From contig NC_088300.1 in NCBI RefSeq assembly GCF_032854445.1, positions 19,265,608 through 19,325,607 on the forward strand: 60,000 nucleotides of DNA. The letters are read 5' to 3'. Below are positions 13,101 to 28,100 of this stretch, piece after piece; the stretch's first letter is position 1, and each line of letters begins with the position of its first letter. The position numbers and the translations under genes are program-made. The DNA comes from Liolophura sinensis (lineage: Eukaryota > Mollusca > Polyplacophora > Chitonida > Chitonidae). The notes beneath the pieces are model-generated. The model ran no database searches and had not been told where the DNA came from. It was given only the letters and a program-made list of their open reading frames with translations.

Positions 13101-16100
13101 TTATTGTTGGGTCATTGGAAAGATGTGTATAGTGGATGTCATACATGCGGATGAGGCCATTGGGGCTTCTGGGTTCAGTCCATGACACCTGCATGCCATA
13201 GGCCCCCATCACATTGACGACAGGATCCTGTATTCCTATAGGGGGCGCCTCCAGTGTACGGACTTTGGACCAGACACTCTCCACTTGACCTGCGCCATTT
13301 ATGGCTGTGACCTTATACTCATACTGTGAGAAAGGTTGAAGGTCATTGCCGGCATGCCTGAAGCTGAATGTGGTATTGTCCACCTGGTTGATGAGAATAT
13401 CTGTGGTGGTTCCGACAGCTCGCTGGTGAATCCGGTACTGTCGTATCACACCGTTAGGTTTAGCAGGTACTTCCCAGGAAATATCCACCACGTCTGGTCC
13501 TAGTGCTATTACAACAGGCGGTGCCTGACCTGTAGGAGTGTCCTCTGCCGTAATGGCCTTGAGGTCAGGTCCTGTGCCACACCCATTGGCCACGCCCTGT
13601 AGACACACCCGGATTCTCACTGAGTACTCTGTGTAAGGCTGGAGTCCTCCTACCACTGTGGACAGAGCCAGGCCCACCGCTTTTTCAATCTCCGTTTTAG
13701 ATCCTCCATTTATGAGAACCCGGTATTGATCTATTTCTCGCTGTGTCTGGTCGCGAGTGATGTTCTGCAGGTCATCCCAAGTCACCGAGATGGACTGGGG
13801 ACCCAGCACAGTCACAGTCTTTGGTGGAGGAATGTTGATAGGCGTGATTATTGGCATGTCAATCACTGTCAAGGAGCTGTTGCTTGCTCCTCCACCATTC
13901 GTAGCCTCTAAGGCCAAAAACTGTATGTTGCTCCAGGGATCAGAGATGACTGAGTAGTCATGAGGGTTGTGGCATCACCTGAATATCCCACAACAGTCTT
14001 CCCCGATGTAGTGCGGAACAGCTTGTACCCCATGATTTCCCCATTGACAATTCCTGGGGAGACCAGTAAAGCTGCACAACTGTTGAGCTGATGATCAGAA
14101 ACCTAGGAGCCTTCACACCTGGACAGGGCAAAAAGAGTGTTAACTTGAAAAATGCTTTACTATATCAAAGCTAACAGATCACATCAGCAAATATTCACTG
14201 ATGACCACTGCGCTACACAAATTGAAAACCCATATAATAATAAACTATCTAACTTATAATGGAAAGAATGTTTGTATGTCCTTGTCTGTCCTTTCTCCAC
14301 AAAAATTTATCTGATCAAATTCACACTGGTGCGGTGCACTGCTGAAGACCCAAGGAAACACTGAGTGAAGCATTCATAATACTATGCAACCTTTCCATAG
14401 CTGTGCTTCTGTGCAAAGTAAGTGCAGGCCATTTACATTATGTGACAAATATGAATTGTTTAGAACTGGCACTGCACTACTTCTTACAATATAGGTTATA
14501 TTCTTTCTTTAGAATGGTACAAAATGGAATTTTGTTGCAAAATTGTCACTGTTCTTTCACACTTTTCTCTTGACTAGTAACACCAAAATAGTTAATAGAA
14601 TAATGGAAATAAACAATAAAATGCAGTGCTTCTATCTTTTGTGAAGAGTATCAGGTCAAACTAGACTGTTTATGTGTGTATAAATGTAGATTCACTAATT
14701 GGTGTTGTCCAAATCCAAAGCTTTTTTCTGACCGAAGGATTTGTCCCCTAAATCTCTCCATTTGACAGCAATATGTGACGACAAACCTTGAGGTCTGGCC
14801 TGTAGAGTGACAGCAGTAACATTGGTGCTGTCAGTACAGCCTGCCCTGGTACACACGCGTATGGCAAAGCTATATTCCGTAAATGGCACCAAGCCTAAAA
14901 CGAGAAACAGCGTCACAATTTGTATTAATATTAAATGCAATTAAGTTCACATTTAGGTACATGGACATGTAGTATTTCTAATAAGAGAAGCAGGTTAGAG
15001 TAAACCTCACTTAGCTCTATGACTGAGACATTTATCTATTTGATTTGGGCCATAGGATGAAGCTCTTGACAATAAGCCACAAGCTTTAGCCTCTCACACT
15101 GTTTAAAGAAATGACAACAAATACTGTAACCTTATATTTATTTTGGATGAGTTATGCAAACAGCCACAATCACGATTTTCTGATGTACAATGCAACTCTA
15201 AATCAATTTTAAATCTGAAATTCTTATGGGGCCATGAGTTACACCATGTAAAGACACCAGCAATATGATGTCGCGTCACATGTACGTAACGCTCATATGA
15301 CTGAAAAGACAAAACAGGGTTTGAGTGATGTCCCCAGTCCGCAGTAACAGCTGCATTCTTGGGTTATAGAGCCCATGCCTTAATAGTTGAAAACTGATAA
15401 CATGCTGGCACTTTCGATTTTTGAACTGCCATTTGCTTTTTAAACTATATATAGGATACTTTATAGATGCATATTTTTTTTGTACATATGGTCTAGTGTT
15501 ATCTCTTTTTTAAGGGCTGATATTAGACTCTTGTGAGGTTGTGAAACATACCACATTTATCACTTGCCCTCTTTACTTACCTCTAATCACATGCTCAAGT
15601 CCAGTGGTATTGAAAACTGGCCCAGCATCATCCATCAGAACACTGTACTGTGTAATGAGGCCATTGGACACGGCAGGGGGAGACCACTCCAGCTGGATGG
15701 TTGTTGCACTCAGGACAGAAACTCTTGGAGGAAGAATGTTTTCAGGCGGGGCTTGGGCTGTTGCCACGAAGATCTGGATGAAAAAGCAACAGTTTCGTTT
15801 TGTTTGGTGTGAAAGGGTTTCAACATGAAATCAATTTACTTGCGTGTACACTGAAGAATTTAATGCATGGTTATAAAGGACATCATTAATTTTAAAAAAA
15901 ACACAGTAGAACTACAACAAACTTACAGATATGTGTACCAATGTAAATTAATACAAAGTACACAATCAAGAAAATTCACAAACAAGAATTTATTCATACC
16001 CTGTTTGATTAGTATTTCATTCCACACTCAGGAATATATGTATTCACCACATCAACATTTAGTTTTATTTGAAAACCCCACATCTCTGATCAGAAACTTT

Positions 16101-19100
16101 ACCCCATGCCTTATGCTTTATAACAGTATAATTTTACACAATTTTTTCATTCATGATGTAATATCATTAAATTTCAGTTTGTTCCTAATGTGTATACATG
16201 TACTTAGCCACTGCAATCTGACTTACCGGATTACTCTGTGTACAGCCCACCACAGTGCAGGCAGATAGAACATAGGCGTAGGACCTATAGGGTAATATTG
16301 TGTTATCATCATTGAACTGGAGGTTCAGTCCTCGGTACATTTCCTGCCCATCACGAGTTAGTGTGTAACGAATTATCTCCCCTGAAAGCACAAAGCCAAG
16401 GCAAATAATATCACATGCTCAACACTCAGAAGTCAGCTCATTCTGATAAAGTTGCACAAACACTGGTACCGGTAACCTATAAACAAATGTTTCACCATAT
16501 TTTTGATTCCTTTATTCGATGTTGTTAATACAACTGAACCACAGCAGTTTATACTTGGGGATAAAAGTACTAGGCAAAGCTGAAGCAACTGATTAAGTTG
16601 GTCACCTTTTGAATAAAATATTTTAATATGGATCAGACAAAATAATGCCGTCAAAATGAAAAAAAATAAGTAGATATGATGAAAAGTTTAACATGTTATG
16701 TACATGCACTATATTTGAACTGTCAAAAAAAAAAAAGCATTAAGCCAATATAGATCACAGTGTATAATGTTTATATCATACTGACCATTTGGCTGGGCTG
16801 GTTCTCTCCATGTGAGATATATGATATACAGCCTGTCTGGGTAGACTTTATACATGGGCGGGGCAAGCCCCTGGGGGACAGACTGTAAAGTGACGGCGCT
16901 GGAGAAATCGCTCTGGGTTCTCCCTGCACTGTTTGTGACCGTGATGGAATACTTGTACTGTGTGAAGGGGGATAGGCCACGGTCTGGAGAGAAAACAAGA
17001 GAGAAAACACTGATATGAGTTTGACAGTGCTTACATATGACTATTACATTCACTGGCATAAAGTATACAAGAAGGTACATAATGTAATTTAAGATAGTCA
17101 TCCCAGTTTCCATGCTCAAAAGTCTATAAAAGGCAGTTATAGATGATAATGTTCCAACCTTATCTTGACAGAGGCTCAAAGAAAAACCCTACAAAATACA
17201 CGTATTTCAAACAAACCTGTGTAGGAGAGTCCCAGCCCTGTGTAAATGATCTGTTTATTCACCTCACAGTCACCAGTATTGCTCTCCTCAGCAGGGGCAC
17301 TGTCTGGTACAACCCTGGGAAGTGGCTTGTACAAGGCTGCACACCTTGTTAACACGATCAAAGTCACACTGATCACAGAAGGCCGAGTTTGTCTGAGAGA
17401 TGGGACACAGGGTTCCACTTCCACACCCTGGGGGAAAAAATTAAAACAGGTGTTATAAAAAAAATGACCACTTTTATTTATTTACCACTGTAATATTGCA
17501 ATATTCAAGGGTTTTTCAATATGATTGCTTTCAATTATCTGTGGAGGAAACCGGAGTGCCATAAGCCACATATGTTTGGCAAGTTATTGATAAACTTTTC
17601 CACATGTGATATACAGATATGCAAACCAGATCACTATTGCTGTGTTTGTGTACCTCTTACGGTTACAATAGCTTACACATCTTACCTGTCCCCTGCTCTG
17701 TCTTGTCAGCACACACCTGGACAGCTGGGTTATATCCCTTATGATTACAACAGCTCAGACCAACTGAGACAACCTCAAGGCCACAACATTTCTGGTTACT
17801 AGATGCCTTCATACTACTGTTACTGTATGGGTGCACCTGAAATTAGTGTATAAGTCGTATATAAGTATTTAATACAAATATGAACGCTGAGATAAAATCA
17901 GATAATGAGAGCACATGAATAATAACATAAGATTATAAAGAATGATGCAATGAAGAACTTTCAAGGAAAAAAGACCAAAAATACACAGCCATTAAACTAG
18001 AAAAGTTTTTAATAATAACAGTCTAAATATAGAGATTTTGAAACCAACTGAAATATCAAAACTGTTTACTGACTGAGCCAAAGTGTGACATGACCAACCT
18101 GATGAATGTAACCTATTTCTACATTGTTGTTTCATATCCTTCCCGCTAGTTTTACATGAAAATTAGATGTTTTTAAGCAAACCTGTGACAAAAGAACACA
18201 AGCACCAATCATCAAAGAGCCACTTACTTTGGCAACCCCTGTGGCCGTCACACAACATAGGTTCCGGTCTTCCTGTATGTAGTCTGACCCACAGCACTGG
18301 TAGCCTGACCCCGGGGTGTACGCCTGACCATGTGTGAGGTTCCCACAGCAGGTTCTCTCCTCACTGACAACCTCACCCCCACAACACTGCTGACCATAAC
18401 GGTTGTTCAAGGAGCCTGAGTTATAACAGGTACAGTAAACAGTACACAATCTATACATTTCAAATCAGCGAAATAATGTTGCTCTATATGTGTCTTATAA
18501 TATATCCTGAAAGACTTTCAATGCATACCTGACAAACTGAAATGTGTTTATTGTTAGAAGATAACAGGTTTATCAGTCAACAGAAAACAAAGCAATACTG
18601 CTCTGACCAGAGCGTTTTTACCACTCACAAATGTTATGTTTGTCTCAAAATTTTATTTTGCCTGAATTATATAAACATTTCATCAACTTGAATGTTATGT
18701 GCTTTCAAGCGGTGTTGATATACATATGATGATGGTAATGAAAATATGTTATTTTAATGCTCAGTATTTCGTATAAGTTTTTCAGCAACTCTAGTAGAGA
18801 AAGGTGATCAACTAGTAAATAATGGTTTTTAAGTTATATGAGACTTACACTAAATTACAAAAATATTCATGTGAGTTACATAGTAATTAAATAACACAAA
18901 GTTTTTGCAAACTCAGTACAGCATGGAAATTAGACGGTTAAAACATCCGTGACTGTATAGCTGAGTAACTATTTCTTATCATACGACTAATGAAAAAGCC
19001 TCTTCGTATAACTTGATGCATATATTATTCCAGTCTCAACTGCTTAAAACAGATATGAAGAGTCATGAAGTAATTAGAAGAACACTATTACTGCTGCACT

Positions 19101-22100
19101 GCTCCCTGTCACCCACCTGCACAACAGAGCTGTGCCCCTGATGACGTGTGAGGCAGGGTGCCGCAACAGCTGTCCCCATACCCGATGGCCACACGGTCCT
19201 GGGTCATATCTACACAGCACACCTGACCTGGTGGCACAGGCAGGTACCTGAAACAGGCGACATAAGTAAATAATCTGACTCAGTTCTAGTCATAAACACT
19301 CAAATCTGTGATTACTTTGGTGAAATATGGTGTTTCAGATGCAAAACATGAAATGTGATTCTCCTGCATAAAAGTATCTGTAAAATTTTGTGATTAAGTT
19401 TGCAGCAGTTATCAATAAAGCTACAAGCACAGATGAATTTGTGACTTCAGTTCCACCAATATTATACAAGATACATTTGTTTGTTAGCTTGGGATTTAAT
19501 GCTTTCTATTTCTGTCATTTCACACCTGTGTCTCCATGTTCCATGCCCATTCCCAATGGTAAAATATTGTGCTACCTCAGTGAAATACCATTCTGATGAC
19601 ACCATGCATGACACCTTGTCTATGTAAAATTGATCGCAATTCTGTCTGTTTATGTGGATACATGTATATAACCATATCACTGACTTACACAGGAGTTACC
19701 CCTTACCTGTGTACCAGCCACACACTCACCTGCTTCCACAGCACTGGTAATTCTCTCTTCGTCTGTGGAACCTCCCACCACAACAGACGTCGTCAGGGGC
19801 GGAGCGAGCTGGAATATAGCTCCTCCCACAACACTCATGACTAGGCTGTGCATCATGAACCACTCCATCACAACATACCTAGGGAACAGGGATAACAATT
19901 TAGCAGGCTGTGACAACTTCTTGTGGCGATACTGTTGGGGAAACTTGACAGTGGGCCTCAACCTTTTTCCACAAAACGCATATTATTGCCACTCAAGATA
20001 AAATATCAGTACTTTATTTTCCGTTTTCAGTTTTGATGTCATCACAATGATATACAATGATGAAAAGCGAGTAAGCACCAGAAATTCTACCCTATCAGCG
20101 ATGAAATTATTTAATTAGTAGTAATTAGTCATATATGCTTTGTTATGTACAACTGATGCTTGATGCAAATGGAACCCCATGCCATGGTATTACATGTATT
20201 GGTATCCACTGGATTTTTAAATGATATAGTACGGTGACGTGAAAATTATATATATTTTACGTGAGAGTTATGTACCTTCGGTCCCGAGTAACACACACTC
20301 CCGCATACATTTTCCTGATGATCACAGGTCAGGTAAGTACAGGTGTTAGATGGGGGAGGGACAGTAGGCTCTTCACTGAAATAAACAAAGAGATGCAATA
20401 CTGTCTACAGTTTGAGAGAAATAATTCTAGAAAAAAAGTACATGAAAAGAGTTTTGGTATATGCTACATTGAGTGTTTTTTTTTTTTTTTTACTTCATTT
20501 TTTCTGGGTGCTAGATTCAAATTAACTGATGTAATCTGATAGTGACAGAACTGAGGCGACTTTTAACTCTGGCCTCACAATATATTAATCAAAGTATGTC
20601 ACTGCTACATGTTAACCAAATGAATACAACCTCACAGTTCATCCGTTTTTCAGGACGTGAAGATATCAGAATTGAGGAAAATGTAATGACCATCTAACTC
20701 TGTGCACAAGTTATAATATTATTAAGTTCACAAACAGAAAGATTAATGTCTCACATTTCTGAGCATGGTACCACAGTAACCCTGGTGATGTCATAGGACA
20801 GGATGATTCCATTTGGATTTTCAGGGGTGAGCCAGGAGAGGTCTATTGTGTCGGGTCCTCGGGTGACCAGGTTTGGGGGCGTCACCCCCTGGGGCCTAGC
20901 CTCAGCTGTGGTACCACGAGTTACATTACTTCTCACACAGTCATGGACTGTACAGACTTCCATCTGTATGAAAAAAAAGTCATGCACAGAATGTATAGAA
21001 TTATATTAGCATCAAATCATATTTACATATCCAAAAAGAAAATATGAAGTGTACAGGTATGATCCTGTTCCAACTTTATTATCATTTGTATTTTTACGAT
21101 AAAAAACACTGTACATTTTCCAGGTACATTTATATAGAGGGAACATTCGAAAATAAGGAAGTCTTAATTATCACATAAAATAATACGGATGTAAATACTA
21201 ATTCCACCATGAGAATTTGCGAGTGCTTTAAAGGCCCAGTAAAAAGTCAGAGCAAGAAATCTACAAATTCTTTCGCCATGGTGGAGAACCTGCACCTTGT
21301 GTAGTGATTTAGGTACGATCAGAAAAGACAGGTACATGTAGCACAGTCCCCGCAGCTTCATTGGCCGACAAAACATACACCAATGTATGATATAATTCAC
21401 CTGTATAGAATACACCGTGTATGGCTGAAGGTCAGTGATGATGTAAGAGCCCGCTGTCGTTTGATTGGTTGATATCTTCTCACCATCCAGGTAGATATAG
21501 TACCCAGTGACCTGACCATTGGGCTTGGCCGGTGCTGACCACACCACCTGTAGGGAGTGGTCACTGATAGGGAGCAGCTTGGGAGGGGCAAGGCCTTCTG
21601 GAGCTGTTAAATATCAGAAGTTTTATTTTGTTTTCCTTGCTGAATTACCTTTTTTCTGAAGGATTTGATGCTCATTATGAATAAGAAAGACTTTTCATAC
21701 AGCTTTTTCTTTGTTAAATACATACTATAGCCTACAAACCCACAGATCAGGTTTCTCTAAACATCTTGATACCTTCAACACAGCATCGCACATAATATTT
21801 ATTTGTTTATTGTTTAATGAGGTACTCAAGAGTTTGTCACTTTGATGATGGCAATCAGGTTTATGGGTGGAGGAGAACAGAGTAAACCATCAACCTTCGC
21901 CAAGTACCTGTCTGGCCTCTTGACTTACAGCTGAAACACTGCGACTTAAGCACGACCTCATTGGAAAAGTGCCTGTTAGTTGCAGTGAGCCACCACTAAC
22001 CATCTGAGCCAGTGAGGCCCCAATACCTCTTTTGTTATTATTAGTTACCCACTGAAAATTCACCAACTTAATATCCAGCATGGTTGTGTTGCTATATCAC

Positions 22101-25100
22101 AACAAATCCAAATAGTCTCAGGTAATTAAAGTTCCCTGCACTTCACACTTCCCTGTCTCTTACCTCCATCCAAAGTGGTAGCGTTGACGGCTGGGCTGGT
22201 GATGGTGGCCCCCCCTATAATGCTGATGGTCAGGGTGATAGAATACTCAGTGTTGGGGGTCAGATCAGTCAGTGTGGTGTTGTCAGCCCCAGGCCCCAGA
22301 ACCTTGGAGCTGGTGTCTGTGTTACTGGTGTACACCACAGTGAATATCTCGACAGACCCCTGCAGTTCAACCACAGCTGCAAGACAGAACATCGCACAAA
22401 GAATCTTAAATTATCAAACTGTATCATCAAACTGTATCATCAAACTGGAAAAAAGATCATAACAGAAAATCATTTTACAAAAACCGATTTTCAAGAAAAC
22501 ACAATAAAAAAGCCCCTTGCTATGATTTAAAGAAAAAAGTGAACTGCACTGATTAAATAATCCATTTTTTGATTTTTGCCTGGAATTTAAAAATTCCATA
22601 AGAGTGCAGAGCATTGTGAGAATGTTTTATGTAATACTACCAAATGACATCTCTTTTACTCCTGATATTATGTCTCTTACTGACCAACCACTGGTCCCTA
22701 ATACAAAATCAAATTTCATATAAATGTCATTTAAAAAAATAAATTTTTTTTTAGGCAATTTTGAGGCAACATCAATTATACTTTTGTTTCACAGACAAGA
22801 CAACTCCAAATCAAAGATTGGAATAAAATAATTCTCATATTCACCTTTTTTATTTTGACTGATTTCATGTTTTTATGATTTACTTGGTTTTTTTTTATGA
22901 TTTACCTGTTTTTTTATGATTTACCTGTTTTTTATGATTTACCTGTTTTTCCAAACTTTAATTCTGATTATGTCAATATGTCCTCCGGAAGAAAAATTGC
23001 GAGAATAGTCTACAAATAATTTCCACAAATTGGATGATTTTCAAGTTTTTATTTTTATACCCTCCTCTGACACCAAAAACATTTATTCTGTGCGTAAAAC
23101 TACAATTAAAATTGGTGAGGCCAAAATGGTCAAATTTCTTTCAAAGGCTCAGCATCAGAAGACCCACACTGTACTTACAGGGTGTGGTCCAGTTCACCCA
23201 CAGTGACATGTGATCTAAGGACCTCACGGAGACATCGGCAGGTCTCTGAGGGACACCTCCAAATGTGGACACCTCGTTGGACGGGCTGCTGGTCAAATGC
23301 CCAATACTATTGAACACGGTGACGCGATACTGATAGAAGGTGAAGAGTGTCAGTCCACGATCCTCATAGTATGTCTGATTCCCTGTGTACAGAGAGCTCC
23401 ACAGCCCAAGGTTAGAGTTTGAAGCTGAAAACAGATTCACACATAAAATGTAATATTTACCTACGCAACCATTTAAAAATCAACATACACGTGAACAACA
23501 GCTGCCAACACTGGAGCATTATCCCACCCGTCTCTCCATTATTCTATGTTATTCTATCATTACATTATATCATGTGCACATCAACAGAATAAAACTGCTT
23601 TAAATGTGAAAGCATCTTGAGCCAATTTTATGCCAGTGTAATTCTTCAACCCTTTTCACATGTTTGGAAAATGTTGTTCTAGCAAATTAAAAAGTTTATA
23701 AAGTGAATAAATTGCTCTGGAATTTGCTCTTTCACATGCGAAAACATTGTGGAATCAGTCTAGTTGCCTCACATTACAGACCAAGTATTTAAGATGGTTT
23801 ATATGTCCCTGCTTGGTAGGAAAAAACTATTATATTCAGCTACCTGGTGTGACCTATGCACTCCTGCTTAATATGATTGGGGCAGTTTCATTATGTCTTT
23901 TGGAATGAAAAGCAGGTGCCTTTCACTGCACCCAGTAAGCTGTTTTGTGAATGAGCAATCACCAAAGCAGAGTAGGACTCAAGACAAAGTCTGTTTAAGA
24001 AACAGTGTGAACAGATTACATTGAACGAGAGTCTTACGGACTAGAGGTCGTCTAAGTGTCCTCCTGGCCAGCTCGTATCTGATATTCGGACCGTTAGGGT
24101 AAAGTGGCACCTCCCCACGTAATGGTGATCATGGTCTGGGAGATGGGGACTGGGAATGGGGGTAAGAGACCATCTGGAGTGGCAGGCTGAGTCTGTACGG
24201 TCACACCCACACTCTCAGTGCAACCACCGGCTACAAGGGAAGTAAAGTTAGCATTTTTTTTATAGTATATGACATTTAATCTGGTACACAAATAAGAGAG
24301 GTGAAATAATAAGGAAAAATAAGAAACAGTGAAAGGCAGTGAAATGACCTGGGGCCAGAGCCACCACTTGTATGAAGCCTTCTTAATGTAACTACCATGG
24401 CAACCCGCAATGTAGGCATTACGTGGCCATGGCTGTTACATGCTTGTAACGCTTAATGAGCTTCCTACAAGTGGGTCCTGATTCACAATGCCTACTTAAC
24501 GAGCCAATATTAAACTCCCAGTGTGACACAGCAGACCATTCAAACAAACTTCTAACATGGAATTCAATCAAAGCAGAGTAAACCGTAGCTAGTTTCCAAG
24601 ATGACATCATAGGGGTTTAAACTGAAGGTCTGGAAGGGACTTCTTTATTTTTCAGGACATCAAATGATTAAAATTTTTTTTTACCATTTCCCAACCACTT
24701 TTTTTCTCACCTGTGCATGCCGCCACAGAGACGGTGTAGTTAGTGTATGGGATCAAATCATACAGGATGGCCACACGCTGACTGGTGTTGTAGATCTGTC
24801 GTGGTAGTGGTGGCACATACAGACTGTAATACTCCAGTTCTCCATTGGGACGGATTGGCTCCAGCCAGCTGATCTCCAATGAGCGAGGACCTAAAACTCT
24901 CACAGTGGGTGCTCGCATACCACCTGGTCCTAAAGGTGCAAATTTAAGCTGATGTGACTCCATATCAGGTAAGATATGTATCGACTTTAAAAGAAACAGT
25001 CACAAATGTTTGCAAAATGTAAACTGTCAATAGAAGTTTTTAAAGTCTTGTCTGAGAGATTTGCACGAACTGATAAATCTGCACATTGTACTTAAGTACA

Positions 25101-28100
25101 TTTCCAACCATGCAATCAAGAATAGCCCCTTTAACTTCAGTATTCTTGGGTGGACTGTACCAGAGTGAACAAAGTTAAATCACACAAATGGACTTTTCTA
25201 ACAGTAAATCAGTAGTTATAGCTGCACATGATCATCACAGATACAAGACGGATACAACATTGGTGCAAAATAAGAAAATTTTGATGGCATTCAACTCCAA
25301 CTCCGAGATTTTATCAGTTAATCCACAGTAAGCCATTGTGTAAGCACGACCTGGAGGACAACGCATCTAATTTTAATAGCTAAAATGCCAAACTTACTAG
25401 ATGAAGCTGTGATAACCTCTGCCCAGGGTCCAGCTCCAGTTCCCACATCATTTGTCGCCAGTATGCGGTACTCATAAGCAGTAAAGGGATTTAACTCTGC
25501 TGAGCTGTCTGTGTATACTGTGGCCACCATGGCAGACTGTTTGGTCACAACCACCGAGGAGTTGTCTCCCTTGAGTCTGCGCTCTACAGTGTATTGCCGT
25601 ATGATGCCATTGGGCTTAGCAGGCTCTGCCCAAACCACCTGTACAGAGGCAGGGGTGGGTGAGGTAAGGGTGGGAGCAGGGATGCCTTGTGGTGCTGAAA
25701 TTATACATTCAGAAAATATAAATATCAAAAAGTTGATAGTTGTGATGTCTTCTGGAGAGTCCATGTTGCTTTGCACTTCGCACTCATTGCAACACAACTT
25801 GTGCAACTTAGAGAGCTTCTGGTCGCAAGGAATAATTGTCATAAACTTTGAAATGAAAGCTGAAAAAATATGCTGGTAAAACCCAAAAGTGAATTCTTGC
25901 ACTAAAGACATGAATTTTTGTCCCAATATGTGTCTGAAGTATGTTTATTTGACAGAGCACAGCCTAATATCTGTTCATACCTGCTTGTAGGGTGCGCACA
26001 GTTGAGGAATCCCCACTCTGCGTACATCCTGCCACAGTGCAGGCTGATAGCTGGAAAGTGTACAGCGTGTTAGCCTCAAGTCCATCTGCACGCAGACTTG
26101 TCTCATTGGCTGATACCTGGAACATGTTCACTGATTAATGCTAATATGCAAACTCTTTAAAACACAATTTATGTACAACATGTCTGTCCTGGGGTTCTCC
26201 TACAATGCTGTGTACAATATTAGAGTAACACTCAAGTAACAGCAAAGGTATCAACATATTATAGTCACTTTACCAGCTCTATCAACATAAGCAGAAGATA
26301 TGTATACGTACAGATTGCCTGAGGACAGAGTTCTGATAGACCATATACTCCGTCAAGATCCCGTTAGGTTGTAGTGGAGCGTTCCACTCCAAATCAATGT
26401 AGTTTGACATCACTGAGATAATGCGAGGAGGGTCCAAAGAGGTGGGTTCTGCAAAATAAGTTTGGTAGTGAGTGCAAAAGACAGCCCTGGCAGTGAGGCT
26501 CACAATGCAGACAAATGTACGTGTTACTGTTACAAGGGTTAATTTTGGTATCCAGTTGTAACATAGAGTAGATAAGAATGAACTCTTGATTATATAGACA
26601 AATGATAGAAGAGCATAATTTATGTAGTAATGATATCATGTAATCAGGCTAAGACAAAACTGGAAAAGCAGCCTAAAGTAGATGTAGGAGTTCAGATTGA
26701 AAATCACACATTTTACTAACCATTTTACTATAAATGATAAAAAACGATAACAAATTGGGGCAGTAGATTAAGACGAGACAGACAGCAATGGGAAACAAAT
26801 AATTTTTTAATGAGGCCTATTAATGAAGACTATAATAAATGCCAGCTGAATAGCAGATCATGGCTTACCTGCTTGTTTGGTGTACATGGCTTCCCAGGTG
26901 GACAAAGTAGGCCCAAAGCGGTTCTGGGCAACCAGCCTGAACTCATACTCTGTGAACGGTCTTAGTCCCACTACAGTATGAGTTGTGGCTGTGGAGGGGC
27001 CAAAAACACTACAAGAGAAACAAAACAGAAACATTGCAAACTGTGTACTTTTACAGTTTTGTTTGATAATTTGTATTTGAACTGACTGAGGTAAAATTAA
27101 TCAAACTGAGGCCAGATATCTCTGGATGTACATTACAATCCAGGATAAACACAGTTAGAAGCATGCTGCTAGCTTGCTACAAGCACACCTTCGGCATGCT
27201 ACAAGTGCACCTTCAGCATGCTACAAGTGCACCATCAGCAAGCTTCTAGCATTCCACTATATACTACTCCACTTGCGTTCCTCTGCTGAGAGTGTAAAGT
27301 GACTACCATGGAGAGTCTACCCCAACTTTCTCCTATACGGCATTAGTCTAAGAGATTTTTTTGTTTGCACATTGTAATATGCAGATTCTGCTTTTTGGGT
27401 CTACCTTGTGAGTAATGAATCAGGTAAAAGTGTCATGTATCTTGCTACTCACTCAGTGGCTGTGGCCCCGGGAGTGGTGGGCCTCATCTGTAGTGTGTAG
27501 GAGGGTGGGGTGTCTGCATTGTCTCTACCCACTGTCTTCCACACAGCCAGGACAGAGGTGGAGGAGGGGGAGCTTAGTACTGGGGGTTGCACACCATCTG
27601 GGGCTGAAAAAGGAGATGGCAGTACTGGGTGAAACTATATACAAATCATGTTAAATTTTATTTGATTGACGTTTTATACCTTACCCAAGAATATTTCACT
27701 TATACAATGGTGGCCGACATTATGGTGGGAGGAAACCGGGCAGAGCCCGGGGGAAGCCCATGACCATCCACAGGTTGCTGCTAGACCTTCCTATGTACGG
27801 CTGGAGAGTTAGCCGGTATGAGCTGGACTTGAACTCACAGCGATCGCATTGGTGTGTGGCTCCTGGGTAATTACTCTGTGCTAGCGCGCTAACCAGCTTA
27901 GCCACGGCTCCTGTTTAAGGAAGTGGACAGGCACATCATCAATGAATTTGAGAGAGCCACTGCACTAGCCACAACAGAGCAGCCATGGTCAAATTAGCAA
28001 TTCTTCACAGACAGGGGCCTCTGAGGTTACAGCTGCTTTTCATGGCCAATAAAATGGCAACATTTCAAAGTAACACTTTTTTTACTTAGCATTTTCAGTT

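Noticed and set aside
11032-13957. Plus-strand ORFs of 60-119 residues opposite the giant exon
   Set aside because: They are antisense shadows of the FN3 coding frame, without domain features.
11100-24230. USH2A as a pseudogene because of four frame breaks
   Set aside because: Sixty-odd other exons are intact with good splice sites and conserved motifs, and the TM and PDZ ends are preserved. Each break is a single base in a short homopolymer.
24350-24490. Foldback element with ends TGGGGCCAGAGCC and AAGTGGGTCCTGATTC
   Set aside because: The inverted match is short and interrupted, weaker than at 39707-39838, so it is not listed as an element.
27840-27914. tRNA gene in the SINE-like element
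   Set aside because: Only a partial, diverged tRNA-like segment is present; no full cloverleaf can be formed by eye.
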